A stretch of DNA of 64,000 nt, from positions 62,001-126,000 of the forward strand of contig CAJTFL010000012.1 of the NCBI GenBank assembly GCA_910575565.1, read 5' to 3'. Origin of the DNA: Lachnospiraceae bacterium. Its GTDB lineage: Bacteria > Bacillota > Clostridia > Lachnospirales > Lachnospiraceae. The position numbers were made by a program, and so were the translations under genes. Under the pieces are notes generated by a model. That model worked only from the letters and a program-made list of their open reading frames with translations, searched no databases and was not told the DNA's origin. Shown piece by piece: positions 52,744 through 61,385 of the stretch. Position 1 is the stretch's first letter; every line of letters begins with the position of its first letter.

Positions 52744-53280
52744 CTATTGATTTTTGAAACAGTCAAGATTTAATCCCTCTCCAATACACGAAACAATATC
52801 GTGGTGATTGAAGCCGATAATCCATTGATATTTTTTTGAAACAACATAATAATCTAACCAGCCATTATCTAAAAAAGCTGTATGATTTAGTAAATCAAGG
52901 GCTTTCACTAATTCAGATACATAACTTTCAAATATCCAAAATTCTTCTCCACAATACCAATCGCTGCTCTTGTCGATTAGAAAATAAACCATTTTATTTT
53001 CTTCTTTTATAATTTGAGGCAAAAAATGAAACCATGTTGAATAATCAACCGCATAGCACCCAAGAAGTTTTTTCATGCTTTTAGGACTATAACCATTCGT
53101 ATTAGCCCAATGCAGACCGTTTTTCCACGTTTTTGTTTTATCCGCATATTTTTCTGCAATCTTTTGATATATATTTTCCCACTGGTTTTCACTCACTTTA
53201 CGAAAACGTTCTTTCGATATGCCACACTTTGTTATTATTTCGTGTTCTAATCTAAATATATCACTTGCAGACCTGTTCAT
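52744..53280 (-). CDS. Immunity-like protein (DUF6756-like)
   Basis: 178 aa: helical N-terminus (SASDIFRLEHEIITKCGISKERF), then ENKMVYFLIDKSSDWYCGEEFWIFESYVSELVKAL and DYYVVSKKYQWIIGFNHHDIVSCIG. The pattern of a short a/b sensor-like domain with conserved Trp/Tyr and the ending H-H-D matches what I recall of DUF6756, small proteins found in immunity arrays. The assignment is tentative. It is 57 nt upstream of the next immunity-like gene, probably in one operon. Confidence 0.55.
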   Translation of the reverse strand: MNRSASDIFRLEHEIITKCGISKERFRKVSENQWENIYQKIAEKYADKTKTWKNGLHWANTNGYSPKSMKKLLGCYAVDYSTWFHFLPQIIKEENKMVYFLIDKSSDWYCGEEFWIFESYVSELVKALDLLNHTAFLDNGWLDYYVVSKKYQWIIGFNHHDIVSCIGEGLNLDCFKNQ

Positions 53281-53320
53281 ACTCTATTCTCGCTTTCAAT
53301 CCATAATTTCATTTATAAAA

Positions 53321-53677
53321 TCATCGTCTTTCAAAACTCTTTATTATAACATCTGAACAATAAAATTCTATTTCATTTTCTTCATAATCACCGACCTCAT
53401 ACTTTGAATTATTTTCATATCCTCTCACGGTCATATCTTTAATATAAAATCCAGAAATTTTACCACTTCCATGAAAGCGCCAAGAATTTACATCTACAAA
53501 TTCTATGAAAATCTTATAATTATCTGGACTGGTCATACCTAATATTAAATTTGTATGTTCTTCCCAAGAATTATTATCTAATGTTGTTTCCCATTTCAAA
53601 AATATAATCGTATCAAACATATTGAAGTGGCTCATTTGAAAATCCGGTAAAATAGATTTGATTTTATTCAAGTTCAC
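53321..53677 (-). CDS. Immunity-like protein, unknown family
   Basis: 118 aa from a GTG at 53677 with AAAGGTGGGG upstream. It is rich in beta-strand-like segments: FDTIIFLKWETTLDNNSWEE, YKIFIEFVDVNSWRFHGSGKISGFYI and NEIEFYCSDVIIKSFERR. No signal peptide or membrane helix is seen. It lies between the MobV accessory gene and two further immunity-like genes. Function unknown. Confidence 0.55.
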   Translation of the reverse strand: MNLNKIKSILPDFQMSHFNMFDTIIFLKWETTLDNNSWEEHTNLILGMTSPDNYKIFIEFVDVNSWRFHGSGKISGFYIKDMTVRGYENNSKYEVGDYEENEIEFYCSDVIIKSFERR

Positions 53678-53785
53678 CTATACCCCACCTTTGCAACTTT
53701 ATGATTTACGAATTTGATTATATCACTTTCACGCTCCATTTACCATAAAAACATAGGGCATGACAACCGCCACGCCCTACATTTC

Positions 53786-54100
53786 TTATCGTTCCAACGA
53801 CTTCTCAATCTTCCACTTCTGCCCTTTCAAATCATTCTGTTTCTCATACAGACTATTGCGCTCTTTGCAAAGTTCTTTCATACGCTCCAACTGCGCCCGC
53901 ACTCCCTCCCGGCAATCCGGCTCTATCTTTTTATATTCCCCGGTCAGATTGCGGATTGTATTATTGTTTTCCTTTATCTGCTCCGACAAACATACCCAGT
54001 CTATCAGATTTTGTACTTCCTTGTCCGTTTCGTAAAGGTCTGTTTCTGCTGCAATTTTAGCGCACAGCCGTATCATAACTTTTTTCTCCATATCTGTCAT
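53786..54100 (-). CDS. MobV-module accessory protein (second copy)
   Basis: 104 aa, nearly identical to the gene at 36752-37132 without its 22-residue insertion; this is probably the ancestral form. It is helical and charged (LCAKIAAETDLYETDKEVQN; GEYKKIEPDCREGVRAQLER), with a C-terminal coiled-coil-like end. It starts 22 nt after the MobV stop, behind AGAGAGGATTG. A relaxosome accessory role is inferred from its conserved position after MobV. Confidence 0.75.
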   Translation of the reverse strand: MTDMEKKVMIRLCAKIAAETDLYETDKEVQNLIDWVCLSEQIKENNNTIRNLTGEYKKIEPDCREGVRAQLERMKELCKERNSLYEKQNDLKGQKWKIEKSLER

Positions 54101-54121
54101 ATCAAATCAATCCTCTCTTTC

Positions 54122-55492
54122 CTATCGGCTCATTTCAAAGGCACGTTTCGGGCGTTTCTTTGCCCGTTCTGTCTGTTCCAATGCCTTTGACCGTTCCACT
54201 ATCGACTGTACCTGCTCCCTGCCGAAATGACGCTCCAAACGCCCCAAATCAACTGCCTTTTCCTGCAATCGGTCTATGGTGTCACTCTGCTCCATGACCT
54301 TATCCGTCAAACGGCTAATCTGCTTTTGTTGCCCGTCCACTTTGGCGGTCAGCTTCCTGCCCTGCTCCGTAAGCTGTACGCACTTGATAGTCAGATTTTT
54401 AACGACTTCTTTCAATTTCTCCACAAGCGGTAAAGCCTTTTTATCCCGATATGCCTTTGCGCTCATCAATGCCCCCGGCTCTGCCAACTGCCATTTCACA
54501 TCTTCATCATAGGCGTGTATATTTCTCTCCATGACTTCCTTTGACTGTACCATTTTGTTAATGTCCTGCTGTAAATTTTTCTGCTGTTTTTCCAACTTTT
54601 CATTTTCGGATAACAGCTTTTCTTTATCCTCTGCCAGTGTTTCTGCCTGCTCTTTCAAAAGATGATTTGCAGCAGTAAGTTCCGACACTTCCTGCCGGAT
54701 CGCTTCGCCCTCTTTCCGTATCTGTTCCGTTTCCTGTCCTGCCGCTATCTGCTGATGAAGAATGTCAGATAATTCCTCTTTACTGCCGGAGATTGTCTGT
54801 TCCAGTTCCGCAACCTCTTTCTGCCGCTCCTGCTTTTCAAAATCAAGTACCGACAAATGCTTGTTATGCGTGCCTAGCTGTTTCCACTGTACGCCATGCC
54901 GCCCCATGACTTTAGAAAGTTCCTGCTTCTCCGCTTCAATCCATTCATTCCATTCCGTCATTCCCCTTGTGCCGCCCTTAAAACCCTGCTCTGCTAATGC
55001 TCCTTTGAAGGAAACTCTCGTATCAAGTCCACGCTTACTGTTACGGATAAAGGGAACAAAATCAATGTGAATGTGCGGTGTCTGCTCGTCCATGTGTAAG
55101 TGGCTTGAGAATACGAACAGGTTCGGATTTCTTTTCTGAAACTGTTCCATAAACTCACATAAAATATCTTTCGCCAACTGCCCCTCACTACTCTGCACGT
55201 TCATATCGTCCTTGTTGCCGATTTGGAAGATTACCTCATAAAATAATTTCTCCTGCTTTCCCCGGCGTATCTTCTCATAGTAATCGTCAATCTTTCGGTC
55301 ACTCCGTTTCTGCTTTGCGTTGTAGCGTTCCAGTGCTTCATCAAAAAGAGTATGATAGACCTCTTTTATATCCGAATGGCAAAATTCCACGTTATCCCGG
55401 CTACGTTCCTTATCTACATTCTTTGCGCTAAAGGCTCTCGTATTGTGATTGACCGAACCTTTCCCCATCATGCCGCTAATCGTTCTTTCCAA
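54122..55492 (-). CDS. MobV-family relaxase (intact copy)
   Basis: 456 aa from a TTG at 55492 nine nt after GGAGG; the homologous TTG starts the twin at 38560. An ATG at 55510 is an alternative. The Pre/Mob domain (residues 1-200) contains GKGSVNHNTRAF and the metal-binding histidines HMDEQTPHIHIDFVPF. A coiled coil (about 215-385) and a basic tail ending KKRPKRAFEMSR follow. The enzyme nicks oriT and stays attached to the DNA during mobilisation by another element's conjugation machinery. The oriT should lie upstream, in 55500-55766, but I cannot point to it. Confidence 0.88.
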   Translation of the reverse strand: MERTISGMMGKGSVNHNTRAFSAKNVDKERSRDNVEFCHSDIKEVYHTLFDEALERYNAKQKRSDRKIDDYYEKIRRGKQEKLFYEVIFQIGNKDDMNVQSSEGQLAKDILCEFMEQFQKRNPNLFVFSSHLHMDEQTPHIHIDFVPFIRNSKRGLDTRVSFKGALAEQGFKGGTRGMTEWNEWIEAEKQELSKVMGRHGVQWKQLGTHNKHLSVLDFEKQERQKEVAELEQTISGSKEELSDILHQQIAAGQETEQIRKEGEAIRQEVSELTAANHLLKEQAETLAEDKEKLLSENEKLEKQQKNLQQDINKMVQSKEVMERNIHAYDEDVKWQLAEPGALMSAKAYRDKKALPLVEKLKEVVKNLTIKCVQLTEQGRKLTAKVDGQQKQISRLTDKVMEQSDTIDRLQEKAVDLGRLERHFGREQVQSIVERSKALEQTERAKKRPKRAFEMSR

Positions 55493-55684
55493 TAAGCATA
55501 TCCTCCACATTCTATATATTTGCGCCGCTAACTTTACTGCGCCGAATAGGCGCAAAGCGAAGTTTCTTCGCTTCGGCTTTGTTACTTTCCTGAAAGCGGA
55601 GTATTCTAAGCGAACTAGCGAAACTACTAAAAATATCAGTCACAGACGACTATAAAGGCATGGGTTTTCAGCAAATTACACAAT

Positions 55685-55717
55685 AAAGGACGCTATCTTA
55701 TGGTGGTGTCCTTTTTT
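55685..55717 (+). terminator. Terminator-like hairpin before repA
   Basis: AAAGGACGC and GGTGTCCTTT pair (one mismatch) around TATCTTATGGT and are followed by TTTTTTC. Confidence 0.5.
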
Positions 55718-55766
55718 CATGTCCTTTTCCGGCCTGCTGACTGCGGAAAGGTGGTGAAACAAAGCC

Positions 55767-56672
55767 ATGCCAGACCCTGCCATGCTGGATTACTTCTATG
55801 GCGACGAGGCGGAACAATATACCTTCTACCGGATACCGAAAGTGCTGTTCACTGACCCTGGCTACCGGCGCATATCCTCTGACGCCAAAATCCTCTACGG
55901 CCTTATGCTTGACCGTATGGGGCTGTCTGTCCGCAATGGCTGGCTGGACGATCTAAACCGGGTATTTATCTATTTCACCCTGGAGGACGCTTTGGAGTAT
56001 CTGTGCTGCGGCCATACAAAGGCGGTTTCCCTCTTTGGGGAACTGGATAAGAATGGGCTAATTGAACGAAAGAAACAGGGCCAGGGAAAGCCCACGATCA
56101 TCTACGTGAAAAACTTTATCCGGAAACCGGAAATCCAGACTTCCGAAAAACGGAAGTCTAAAGTTCCGCAAACGGGAAGTCAAGACTTCCAGAAAACGGC
56201 CACTAATAATACTGAGAAGAATAAGACTGAATTGAATGATACTGACCTATCGATCTATCCGGCCAGAGGGCTGACGGAAAGCCGTGGGCCTGGGGCAGAC
56301 GATACGATAGATAGGATACGGGCTTACCGGAGGTTGATTAAGGAAAATATTGAGTATGACATTACCAGGGATCGCCTTGGCTATGACGCCGAAATCCTGG
56401 ACGAGATATTAGACATTATGGTGGATACGGTATGCGGCACAAAACCCATGGTGCGGATCAGCGGCCAGGACTTCCCTGCGGAGGTGGTAAAGAGCCGTCT
56501 GTTAAAACTCAACTCGGAGCATATCAAATACGTGGTGGACTGCTTAAAGTCCAATACCACAAAAGTACGAAATATCCGCTCTTACCTGCTCACCTCCCTC
56601 TATAACGCCCCCACAACCATAAGCAGCTACTACATGGCTCTGGTCAACCATGACCTTTACGGCGGCGGGTAA
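55767..56672 (+). CDS. RepA_N-type replication initiator of a Tn1549-like ICE
   Basis: 301 aa. The N-terminal RepA_N winged-helix domain is plain: FYGDEAEQYTFYRIPKVLFT, ISSDAKILYGLMLDRMGLS, VFIYFTLEDALEYLCCGHTKAVSLFGELDKNGLIERKKQG. The C-terminal half has a helical DnaD-like region (KENIEYDITRDRLGYDAEILDEILDIMVDTV). These proteins are found on plasmids and Tn1549/Tn1549-like ICEs and support replication of the circular form. GAAAGGTGG precedes the ATG. GC content rises here against the MobV modules, marking a different element. Confidence 0.9.
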   Translation: MPDPAMLDYFYGDEAEQYTFYRIPKVLFTDPGYRRISSDAKILYGLMLDRMGLSVRNGWLDDLNRVFIYFTLEDALEYLCCGHTKAVSLFGELDKNGLIERKKQGQGKPTIIYVKNFIRKPEIQTSEKRKSKVPQTGSQDFQKTATNNTEKNKTELNDTDLSIYPARGLTESRGPGADDTIDRIRAYRRLIKENIEYDITRDRLGYDAEILDEILDIMVDTVCGTKPMVRISGQDFPAEVVKSRLLKLNSEHIKYVVDCLKSNTTKVRNIRSYLLTSLYNAPTTISSYYMALVNHDLYGGG

Positions 56673-56720
56673 CTGCTTTTTTCATGCCCATACCGGCGCT
56701 GCCGGGGAAAGGAGTGTTCC

Positions 56721-57074
56721 ATGAAAAAACCATTCGCTTATATTACCGCTGTCTGGAAGGGCGGCGAGTTTACGGTCGCTGACCAGGCAAGCGTTTACTG
56801 CCGGAAAGTCTATGAGGCCGGGTTTACCCCAATCTGCCCGGTTCTCTATCTGCCCAGCTTCCTGCGGGATTCTATCCCCGCCGAGCATAAGGACGGCATT
56901 GACATGGCCCGTGAACTTCTGCGCCGGAGCCATGTCCTGATCGTCTGTGGTGACGAGGTGGACGAGGCGGTGAAGAACGACATTGCCGTTGCCCAGCGGC
57001 TGGGTATCACGGCGACCACCCTGGACGGGATCTTGAAGATACGCTCCCAGGGAGAAAACCAGGTGGAGCCTTAA
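56721..57074 (+). CDS. DUF7768/DUF4406-like deoxyribosyltransferase-fold protein
   Basis: 117 aa behind GGAAAGGAG. KKPFAYITAVWKGGEFTVAD, EAGFTPICPVLYLPSFLRD, then DGIDMARELLRRSHVLIVCGDEVDEAVKNDIAVAQRLGI matches the nucleoside-2-deoxyribosyltransferase-like Rossmannoid fold common in Tn1549-type ICEs. Catalytic activity is not established. The stop codon overlaps the next start by one base. Confidence 0.75.
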   Translation: MKKPFAYITAVWKGGEFTVADQASVYCRKVYEAGFTPICPVLYLPSFLRDSIPAEHKDGIDMARELLRRSHVLIVCGDEVDEAVKNDIAVAQRLGITATTLDGILKIRSQGENQVEP

Positions 57075-57958
57075 TGGTTCCCTCCTGCCAGGAGGAAGGA
57101 TTGAGGATCGGATTGATTGATGTGGACGGCCACCGCTGGCCAAACCTATGCCTGATGAAACTCTCGGCCTACCACAAGGGCCGGGGCGACACCGTGGAAT
57201 GGCATAGGGAAAGCCAGTGCTATGACCTGGTTTACATGAGCCGGGTCTTTACGGACAGTTACTCCAAGGATTTTACGGGGATAATCCACGCCGACCGCAT
57301 TGTGCGGGGAGGCACGGGCTACGGCCTGGACAACCGGCTCCCGGAGGAGGTGGAACACACCTGCCCGGACTACGCCCTTTATCCCCAGTTTGCCCACACC
57401 GCCTACGGCTTTTTGTCACGGGGCTGCCCCCGTGGGTGCGGTTTCTGTATCGTGGGGAAGAAGGAGGGGTTGAGGAGCGTGGCGGTAGCCGACCTCTCGG
57501 AGTTCTGGCGTGGGCAGAAGGAGATCAAGCTGCTGGATGCCAACCTTCTGGCCTGCCCGGACTGGGAGCGGCTCCTTGCCCAGCTTGCGGACAGCCAGGC
57601 CACGGTGGACTTTACCCAGGGGCTGGACATACGGCTTGTGACCTCGGAGAAAGCGGCCATGCTCAACCGGGTCAGGACAAAAATGCTACATTTCGCCTGG
57701 GACAACCCGGAGGACGACCTGACCCCGTATTTTAAACGGTTCGCCCAGATAACCGCCGTTAAGGACTGCCGGAAGCGCCGGGTATATGTGCTGACGAATT
57801 ACGGGAGCAGCCATGAGCAGGATTTATACCGGATCTACACCCTGCGGGACATGGGGTACGACCCTTACGTGATGATCTATGAGAAGGCCACCGCCCCGCC
57901 CATTACCAGGCAGCTCCAGCGGTGGGTGAACAACAAGCGTGAATATTTCACGTTCTGA
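57074..57958 (+). CDS. Radical SAM protein carried by the ICE
   Basis: 294 aa. The cluster motif is FLSRGCPRGCGFCIVGKKEG (Cx3Cx2C, residues about 115-128), preceded by a B12-binding-like segment (RIGLIDVDGHRWPNLCLMKLSAYHKGRGDTV) and followed by ADLSEFWRGQKEIKLLDANLLACPDWERLL. It is coupled to the previous gene (ATGG over the stop). Homologues are frequent in clostridial ICEs next to repA. The substrate is unknown. Confidence 0.82.
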   Translation: MVPSCQEEGLRIGLIDVDGHRWPNLCLMKLSAYHKGRGDTVEWHRESQCYDLVYMSRVFTDSYSKDFTGIIHADRIVRGGTGYGLDNRLPEEVEHTCPDYALYPQFAHTAYGFLSRGCPRGCGFCIVGKKEGLRSVAVADLSEFWRGQKEIKLLDANLLACPDWERLLAQLADSQATVDFTQGLDIRLVTSEKAAMLNRVRTKMLHFAWDNPEDDLTPYFKRFAQITAVKDCRKRRVYVLTNYGSSHEQDLYRIYTLRDMGYDPYVMIYEKATAPPITRQLQRWVNNKREYFTF

Positions 57959-58324
57959 GAGCCATTGGTACGCTTTTGAGATCCATTTACATTTTGCCAA
58001 GCATGAGGATACTCAAATGGTGCTTCTGTATCAATGACAAGGGCTAACGCCTGCGCTAAAGCGCATCATTGACACAAAATCCCCATTTGAGTAAGGGCAG
58101 ATAAGCAAAAGTAAGGGTGGATCTGTTCTGTGAACCATTGGAGCTATTCGAAAATATCGCTGGCTCCATTCGGGCATATGTATGGAGCTCTTGGCGTGAA
58201 ATAATCAAAGCGTCTGTTCTGGGCTATTGGGGATTTCAATGATTATGACCCGGACTGGCGGAAACAGGGTGCCCCGGCAGCGAGGGGATCGGGAAAAGAA
58301 AACAGCAAAAGGAGGATTTACGAT
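57959..58324 (+). pseudogene. Gap with remnant of the ICE gene upstream of DUF4315
   Basis: Most of this 366-bp gap shows nothing. Its last part (from about 58205, after a TAA at 58202) reads in frame FWAIGDFNDYDPDWRKQGAP-AARGSGKENSKRR. This is the C-terminal end of the CD1108/NlpC-P60-type protein that normally precedes DUF4315 in Tn1549-like ICEs. The genes that should lie between repA and here (coupling protein, VirB6, VirB4) are missing, so a large deletion ends near 58200. Confidence 0.5.
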
Positions 58325-58591
58325 TTGAATAACAAACTTCAGAAAGTTCTGACAGAGATTGACCGGACAAAGGAGAAGATCGCTGTTCAGCAGACCCGGC
58401 TTCGGGAACTGGAACAGCAGAAAACAGAACTGGAAAATGTGGAAATCGTCGGCATGGTTCGTGGGCTTAGTGTGGCCCCAGAGGAACTGGCGGCGTTTAT
58501 CAAGGCGTTCCGTGGCTCAAAAGCCAGGGCGCCTATTTTCATGGAAAGGGAGGGGAATGAGAATGATGGACTGGAACAGAAAGCGGAATAA
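58325..58591 (+). CDS. DUF4315 protein of the ICE conjugation module
   Basis: 88 aa from a TTG at 58325 behind AAAGGAGG. LQKVLTEIDRTKEKIAVQQT, RLRELEQQKTELENVEIVGM, then RGLSVAPEELAAFIKAFRGS is a short coiled coil with the family's conserved end. DUF4315 proteins always sit before DUF4366 in Tn1549-type ICEs and are presumed parts of the transfer apparatus. The stop lies inside the next gene. Confidence 0.88.
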   Translation: MNNKLQKVLTEIDRTKEKIAVQQTRLRELEQQKTELENVEIVGMVRGLSVAPEELAAFIKAFRGSKARAPIFMEREGNENDGLEQKAE

Positions 58592-60635
58592 GAAGCTCAC
58601 CGGGACGGCCTGCCTGCTGCTCTCACTGTTTCTTTTCGCCGTGCCGCTTCTTGGCATGGCGGCGGAAAATACGGGTTCTCAGGACAGCGCCGGTGCCTGC
58701 GTCTGTGACAGTTTCTGCACGGCGGAGGCTTTCAATCGGGAGTGCCCGGTATGCCGGGAAAACGCCGAAAGCTGCATGGGGCAGGCGGCAGCGGAGGAGG
58801 AAACGTCACAAAACCCGCCCTGCCTTTGTGAGAAGCGCTGTACCAGGGACAGCCACAATACCCAGTGCCCGGCCTGCGCCGCCGACATGGATCTGTGTAT
58901 TGCCTCGGCAGTTGAGGAAACGACCACAGTTTGCTCCTGCGCTGAAAAATGCCGGGAGGATTTCGCCAATCCGGAGTGCGCCCTTTGCCAGACTGACCGG
59001 ACACAGTGTACCGGCAAGGAACCGGAAAAACCATCGGAATCAGAAAAGCCGTCAGAACATGAAAAACCGTTAGAATCGGAGAAACCGTCAGAGCCGGCGA
59101 AACCGTCAGAATCGGAGAAACCCTCGGAGCCGGAGAAATGCGTTTGCAAAGAGAAATGCGCCGTCGGTGCGGTCAATACGGCCTGCCCTCTCTGCAAAAA
59201 TGACCGGACAAAATGTACCGGCCAGGAACCGGCAGCCCCTAAATTCACCATTTCCATTCTCTCCCCGGACGGCTGGCACACCAGGAAGGCCAAGGTGACA
59301 ATCCGGGTCAGGGACATAAACGGAACCGGCTGGGAAACCGTGGAGGCGAAAATCAACAGCGGCGGCAGCTGGATGGACTTGACGGACGACCTGGCGGAGA
59401 AAGAGAAAACCGCCGTGGAGATTTCAGAGAACTGCGCCATTTATGTGACCGTCACAGACAAGAACGGGAAGACCCACACCAAGAACCGGTACATAGAAGT
59501 CTTTGACCGGGAAGCCCCCACTGTCCGGGCCGGGATTGACGGGGAACTTCTGCGGGTGGAGGCCAGTGACGACCTCTCCGGTATAGATCAGGTGTATGTG
59601 TGCGGAAACGCCTTTTCTGATTTGAACAATGGCACTCTGGACGTGCGGCTGAAGGATTACGCCGACAATTACCAGCAGATCACTATTCAGGCCACGGACA
59701 ACGCCGGCAACAAAAGCAGCATGACCCAGATGAGAAACCCCTACTATGAGGAACCGGGAAAAGAAACCGGGGCAGGCTCCGGAAGCGTTGCCAATCCCAC
59801 GGCCCAGGCCCCAGCCGCCCAGAACCCGGCTGCGTCACCGGCTGCTCCGGGGACGGCTGCCTCCGGCGATGGAACCACTGCCCCTGGCGGCCAGAAAGGG
59901 AACGGTTCTGTGTCCGGGCAATCAGCAAAGCCTGGTGGTTCCGGCCAGACCTCCACGGAAGATACGGAGGAAAAAGACCCTTCTGCGGTAAGACCCACGG
60001 CTGTGGAGGAAAAGGAGGACAACCCGTTTACCCCGGAAGGCAGCGCCACGGTGGTGGATAACGCCACGGACAGCCAGGGCAAGGAGTTCTACACCATTAT
60101 GACGCCGGACGAAAACGTGTTTTACCTGGTCATTGACAAGCAGCGTGACAGCGAGAACGTCTATTTCCTCAACGCCGTGACGGAAAGCGATCTCATGACT
60201 CTGGCGCAAAAGGACACCCAGACCCAGGCCGCTGTCACCGCCACAGAACCGGAGAAACCGCCGGAGGAAACAGAGCCAGTGACCGAACCGCCGACACAGC
60301 CGGAGGAGCCAAAGGAGGAACCGGAACCGCCCGCACCAAAAAGCAATAACGGCATTTTGTTCCTTGCCCTGGCGACCGCCCTTGCCGCCGGCGGCCTTGG
60401 CTACTATTTTAAGGTTTACAAACCCAAGCATGAACTGGACGACGCCGAGGACATTGACGAGTTTGATTTTGAGGGGCCGGAGGAGCCTATGGTCAATGAA
60501 GATATGGCACAGCCCTTTGGGGAGGAACCGGAAACACGGGATATTTCCCAGGAAGAAGAAGCCGAACAGCGCCGGCTTTATGAGGAAGATAACGAGGACA
60601 TTCCCATAGAGGGTGACGATGACCTTGTTTTCTGA
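58563..60635 (+). CDS. DUF4366 cell-surface protein of the ICE, with Cys-rich repeats
   Basis: 690 aa from the ATG at 58563 (GGAGGGG upstream; 58557 also possible). A signal peptide (KKLTGTACLLLSLFLFAVPL) is followed by four Cys-rich repeats of the form C-x-C-x4-C...N-x-x-C-x-x-C...C (residues about 35-225), split by a KPSE/ESEKPSEPxx repeat. Then come an Ig-like region (about 230-390), a Pro/Ala/Gly-rich linker, the DUF4366 domain (GKEFYTIMTPDENVFYLVID), a single membrane helix (ILFLALATALAAGGLGYYFK) and an acidic cytoplasmic tail. It is likely part of the mating-pair surface. Four Cys repeats make it longer than the usual DUF4366 proteins. Confidence 0.85.
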   Translation: MMDWNRKRNKKLTGTACLLLSLFLFAVPLLGMAAENTGSQDSAGACVCDSFCTAEAFNRECPVCRENAESCMGQAAAEEETSQNPPCLCEKRCTRDSHNTQCPACAADMDLCIASAVEETTTVCSCAEKCREDFANPECALCQTDRTQCTGKEPEKPSESEKPSEHEKPLESEKPSEPAKPSESEKPSEPEKCVCKEKCAVGAVNTACPLCKNDRTKCTGQEPAAPKFTISILSPDGWHTRKAKVTIRVRDINGTGWETVEAKINSGGSWMDLTDDLAEKEKTAVEISENCAIYVTVTDKNGKTHTKNRYIEVFDREAPTVRAGIDGELLRVEASDDLSGIDQVYVCGNAFSDLNNGTLDVRLKDYADNYQQITIQATDNAGNKSSMTQMRNPYYEEPGKETGAGSGSVANPTAQAPAAQNPAASPAAPGTAASGDGTTAPGGQKGNGSVSGQSAKPGGSGQTSTEDTEEKDPSAVRPTAVEEKEDNPFTPEGSATVVDNATDSQGKEFYTIMTPDENVFYLVIDKQRDSENVYFLNAVTESDLMTLAQKDTQTQAAVTATEPEKPPEETEPVTEPPTQPEEPKEEPEPPAPKSNNGILFLALATALAAGGLGYYFKVYKPKHELDDAEDIDEFDFEGPEEPMVNEDMAQPFGEEPETRDISQEEEAEQRRLYEEDNEDIPIEGDDDLVF

Positions 60636-60810
60636 CAACCCCGGACTGGAGCGCATGATGACGCAGAAGCCCACGGGTGGGCGTGTGAGAAGGGGAAACC
60701 CCTCCGCCGCCCAGGATTCCCCCTGCCATGACTGTAGTTACGGCAGGAGGCGGCGCTGTGTGGGAATCTGCTATCGGGAACTGATGAACGGAAGGAGGAG
60801 AAAAAATTGA
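60619..60810 (+). CDS. Small Cys-containing protein between DUF4366 and topB
   Basis: 63 aa from the ATG at 60619 (a GTG at 60613 is possible), overlapping the DUF4366 end by 17 bp and the topB start by 4 bp. It has a Cys set in SPCHDCSYGRRRRCVGICYRE that could bind a metal, and a basic tail NGRRRKN. The coupled overlaps and GC content support it as a real ICE gene. The function is unknown. Confidence 0.6.
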   Translation: MTLFSDNPGLERMMTQKPTGGRVRRGNPSAAQDSPCHDCSYGRRRRCVGICYRELMNGRRRKN

Positions 60811-61133
60811 GTGGAGTTCAACTGGTGATTGCCGAGAAGCCCAGCGTGGCCCAGAGCCTAGCCGCCGTGCTGGGGGCCGGAAAACGGGGGCAGGGGTATC
60901 TGGAGGGGAACGGTTATCTCGTTTCCTGGTGCGTGGGGCATTTGGTGGGGCTGGCGTCGGCTGACGCTTACGACCCTAAGTATTCCAGGTGGTGTTATGA
61001 GGACTTGCCCATTATACCGGAGAAATGGAAATACGCTGTCGCCCCGGATAAAAAGGAACAGTATGAGGCGCTGGTTTCGCTGATGAACCGCCCGGACGTC
61101 ACGAGCCTGGTCTGTGCCACGGATGTTGGATAG
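60807..61133 (+). pseudogene. topB: DNA topoisomerase III (TopB), truncated at the TOPRIM motif
   Basis: From a TTG at 60807 the frame gives VQLVIAEKPSVAQSLAAVLG and continues through YDPKYSRWCYEDLPIIPEKW to LVCATDVG and a TAG at 61131. Intact ICE TopB proteins (about 690 aa) read LVCATDAGREGELIFR here. The match stops after GCCACGGATG (61116-61125), so another element or deletion begins at the metal-binding DxD/TOPRIM codons. The remaining ~580 residues are not in this window. Confidence 0.88.
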
Positions 61134-61185
61134 TGCGGAGGGGCGACAAACAAATACAAATAAAAAAGGGACTTCCTCAATCCTT

Positions 61186-61220
61186 AAAAGGCTATGACAG
61201 CAACGGTTATAGTCTTTTTT
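61186..61220 (+). terminator. Terminator at the start of the last element
   Basis: AAAAGGCTAT and ATAGTCTTTTTT pair with one mismatch around GACAGCAACGGTT. A 10-bp palindrome GGTAATTACC follows at about 61225. Confidence 0.5.
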
Positions 61221-61385
61221 CATGCGGTAATTACCGTAGGAAATGAACTCCTATTCCCCCAAGTAGAGAAATATCTGTCAATGATATTCCGCAATCCAAT
61301 CTCCCGACAATTAACGAAAGAAAATCATTTATCAGCACCTAAACCAATCAATCATATCAATCCATATCACAGGAGGGCAAAGACT

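Noticed and set aside
36752-54100. Assembly duplication as the cause of the twin MobV genes
   Set aside because: The two copies differ throughout in sequence, lengths and neighbouring cargo genes, so they are real paralogues rather than a misassembly.
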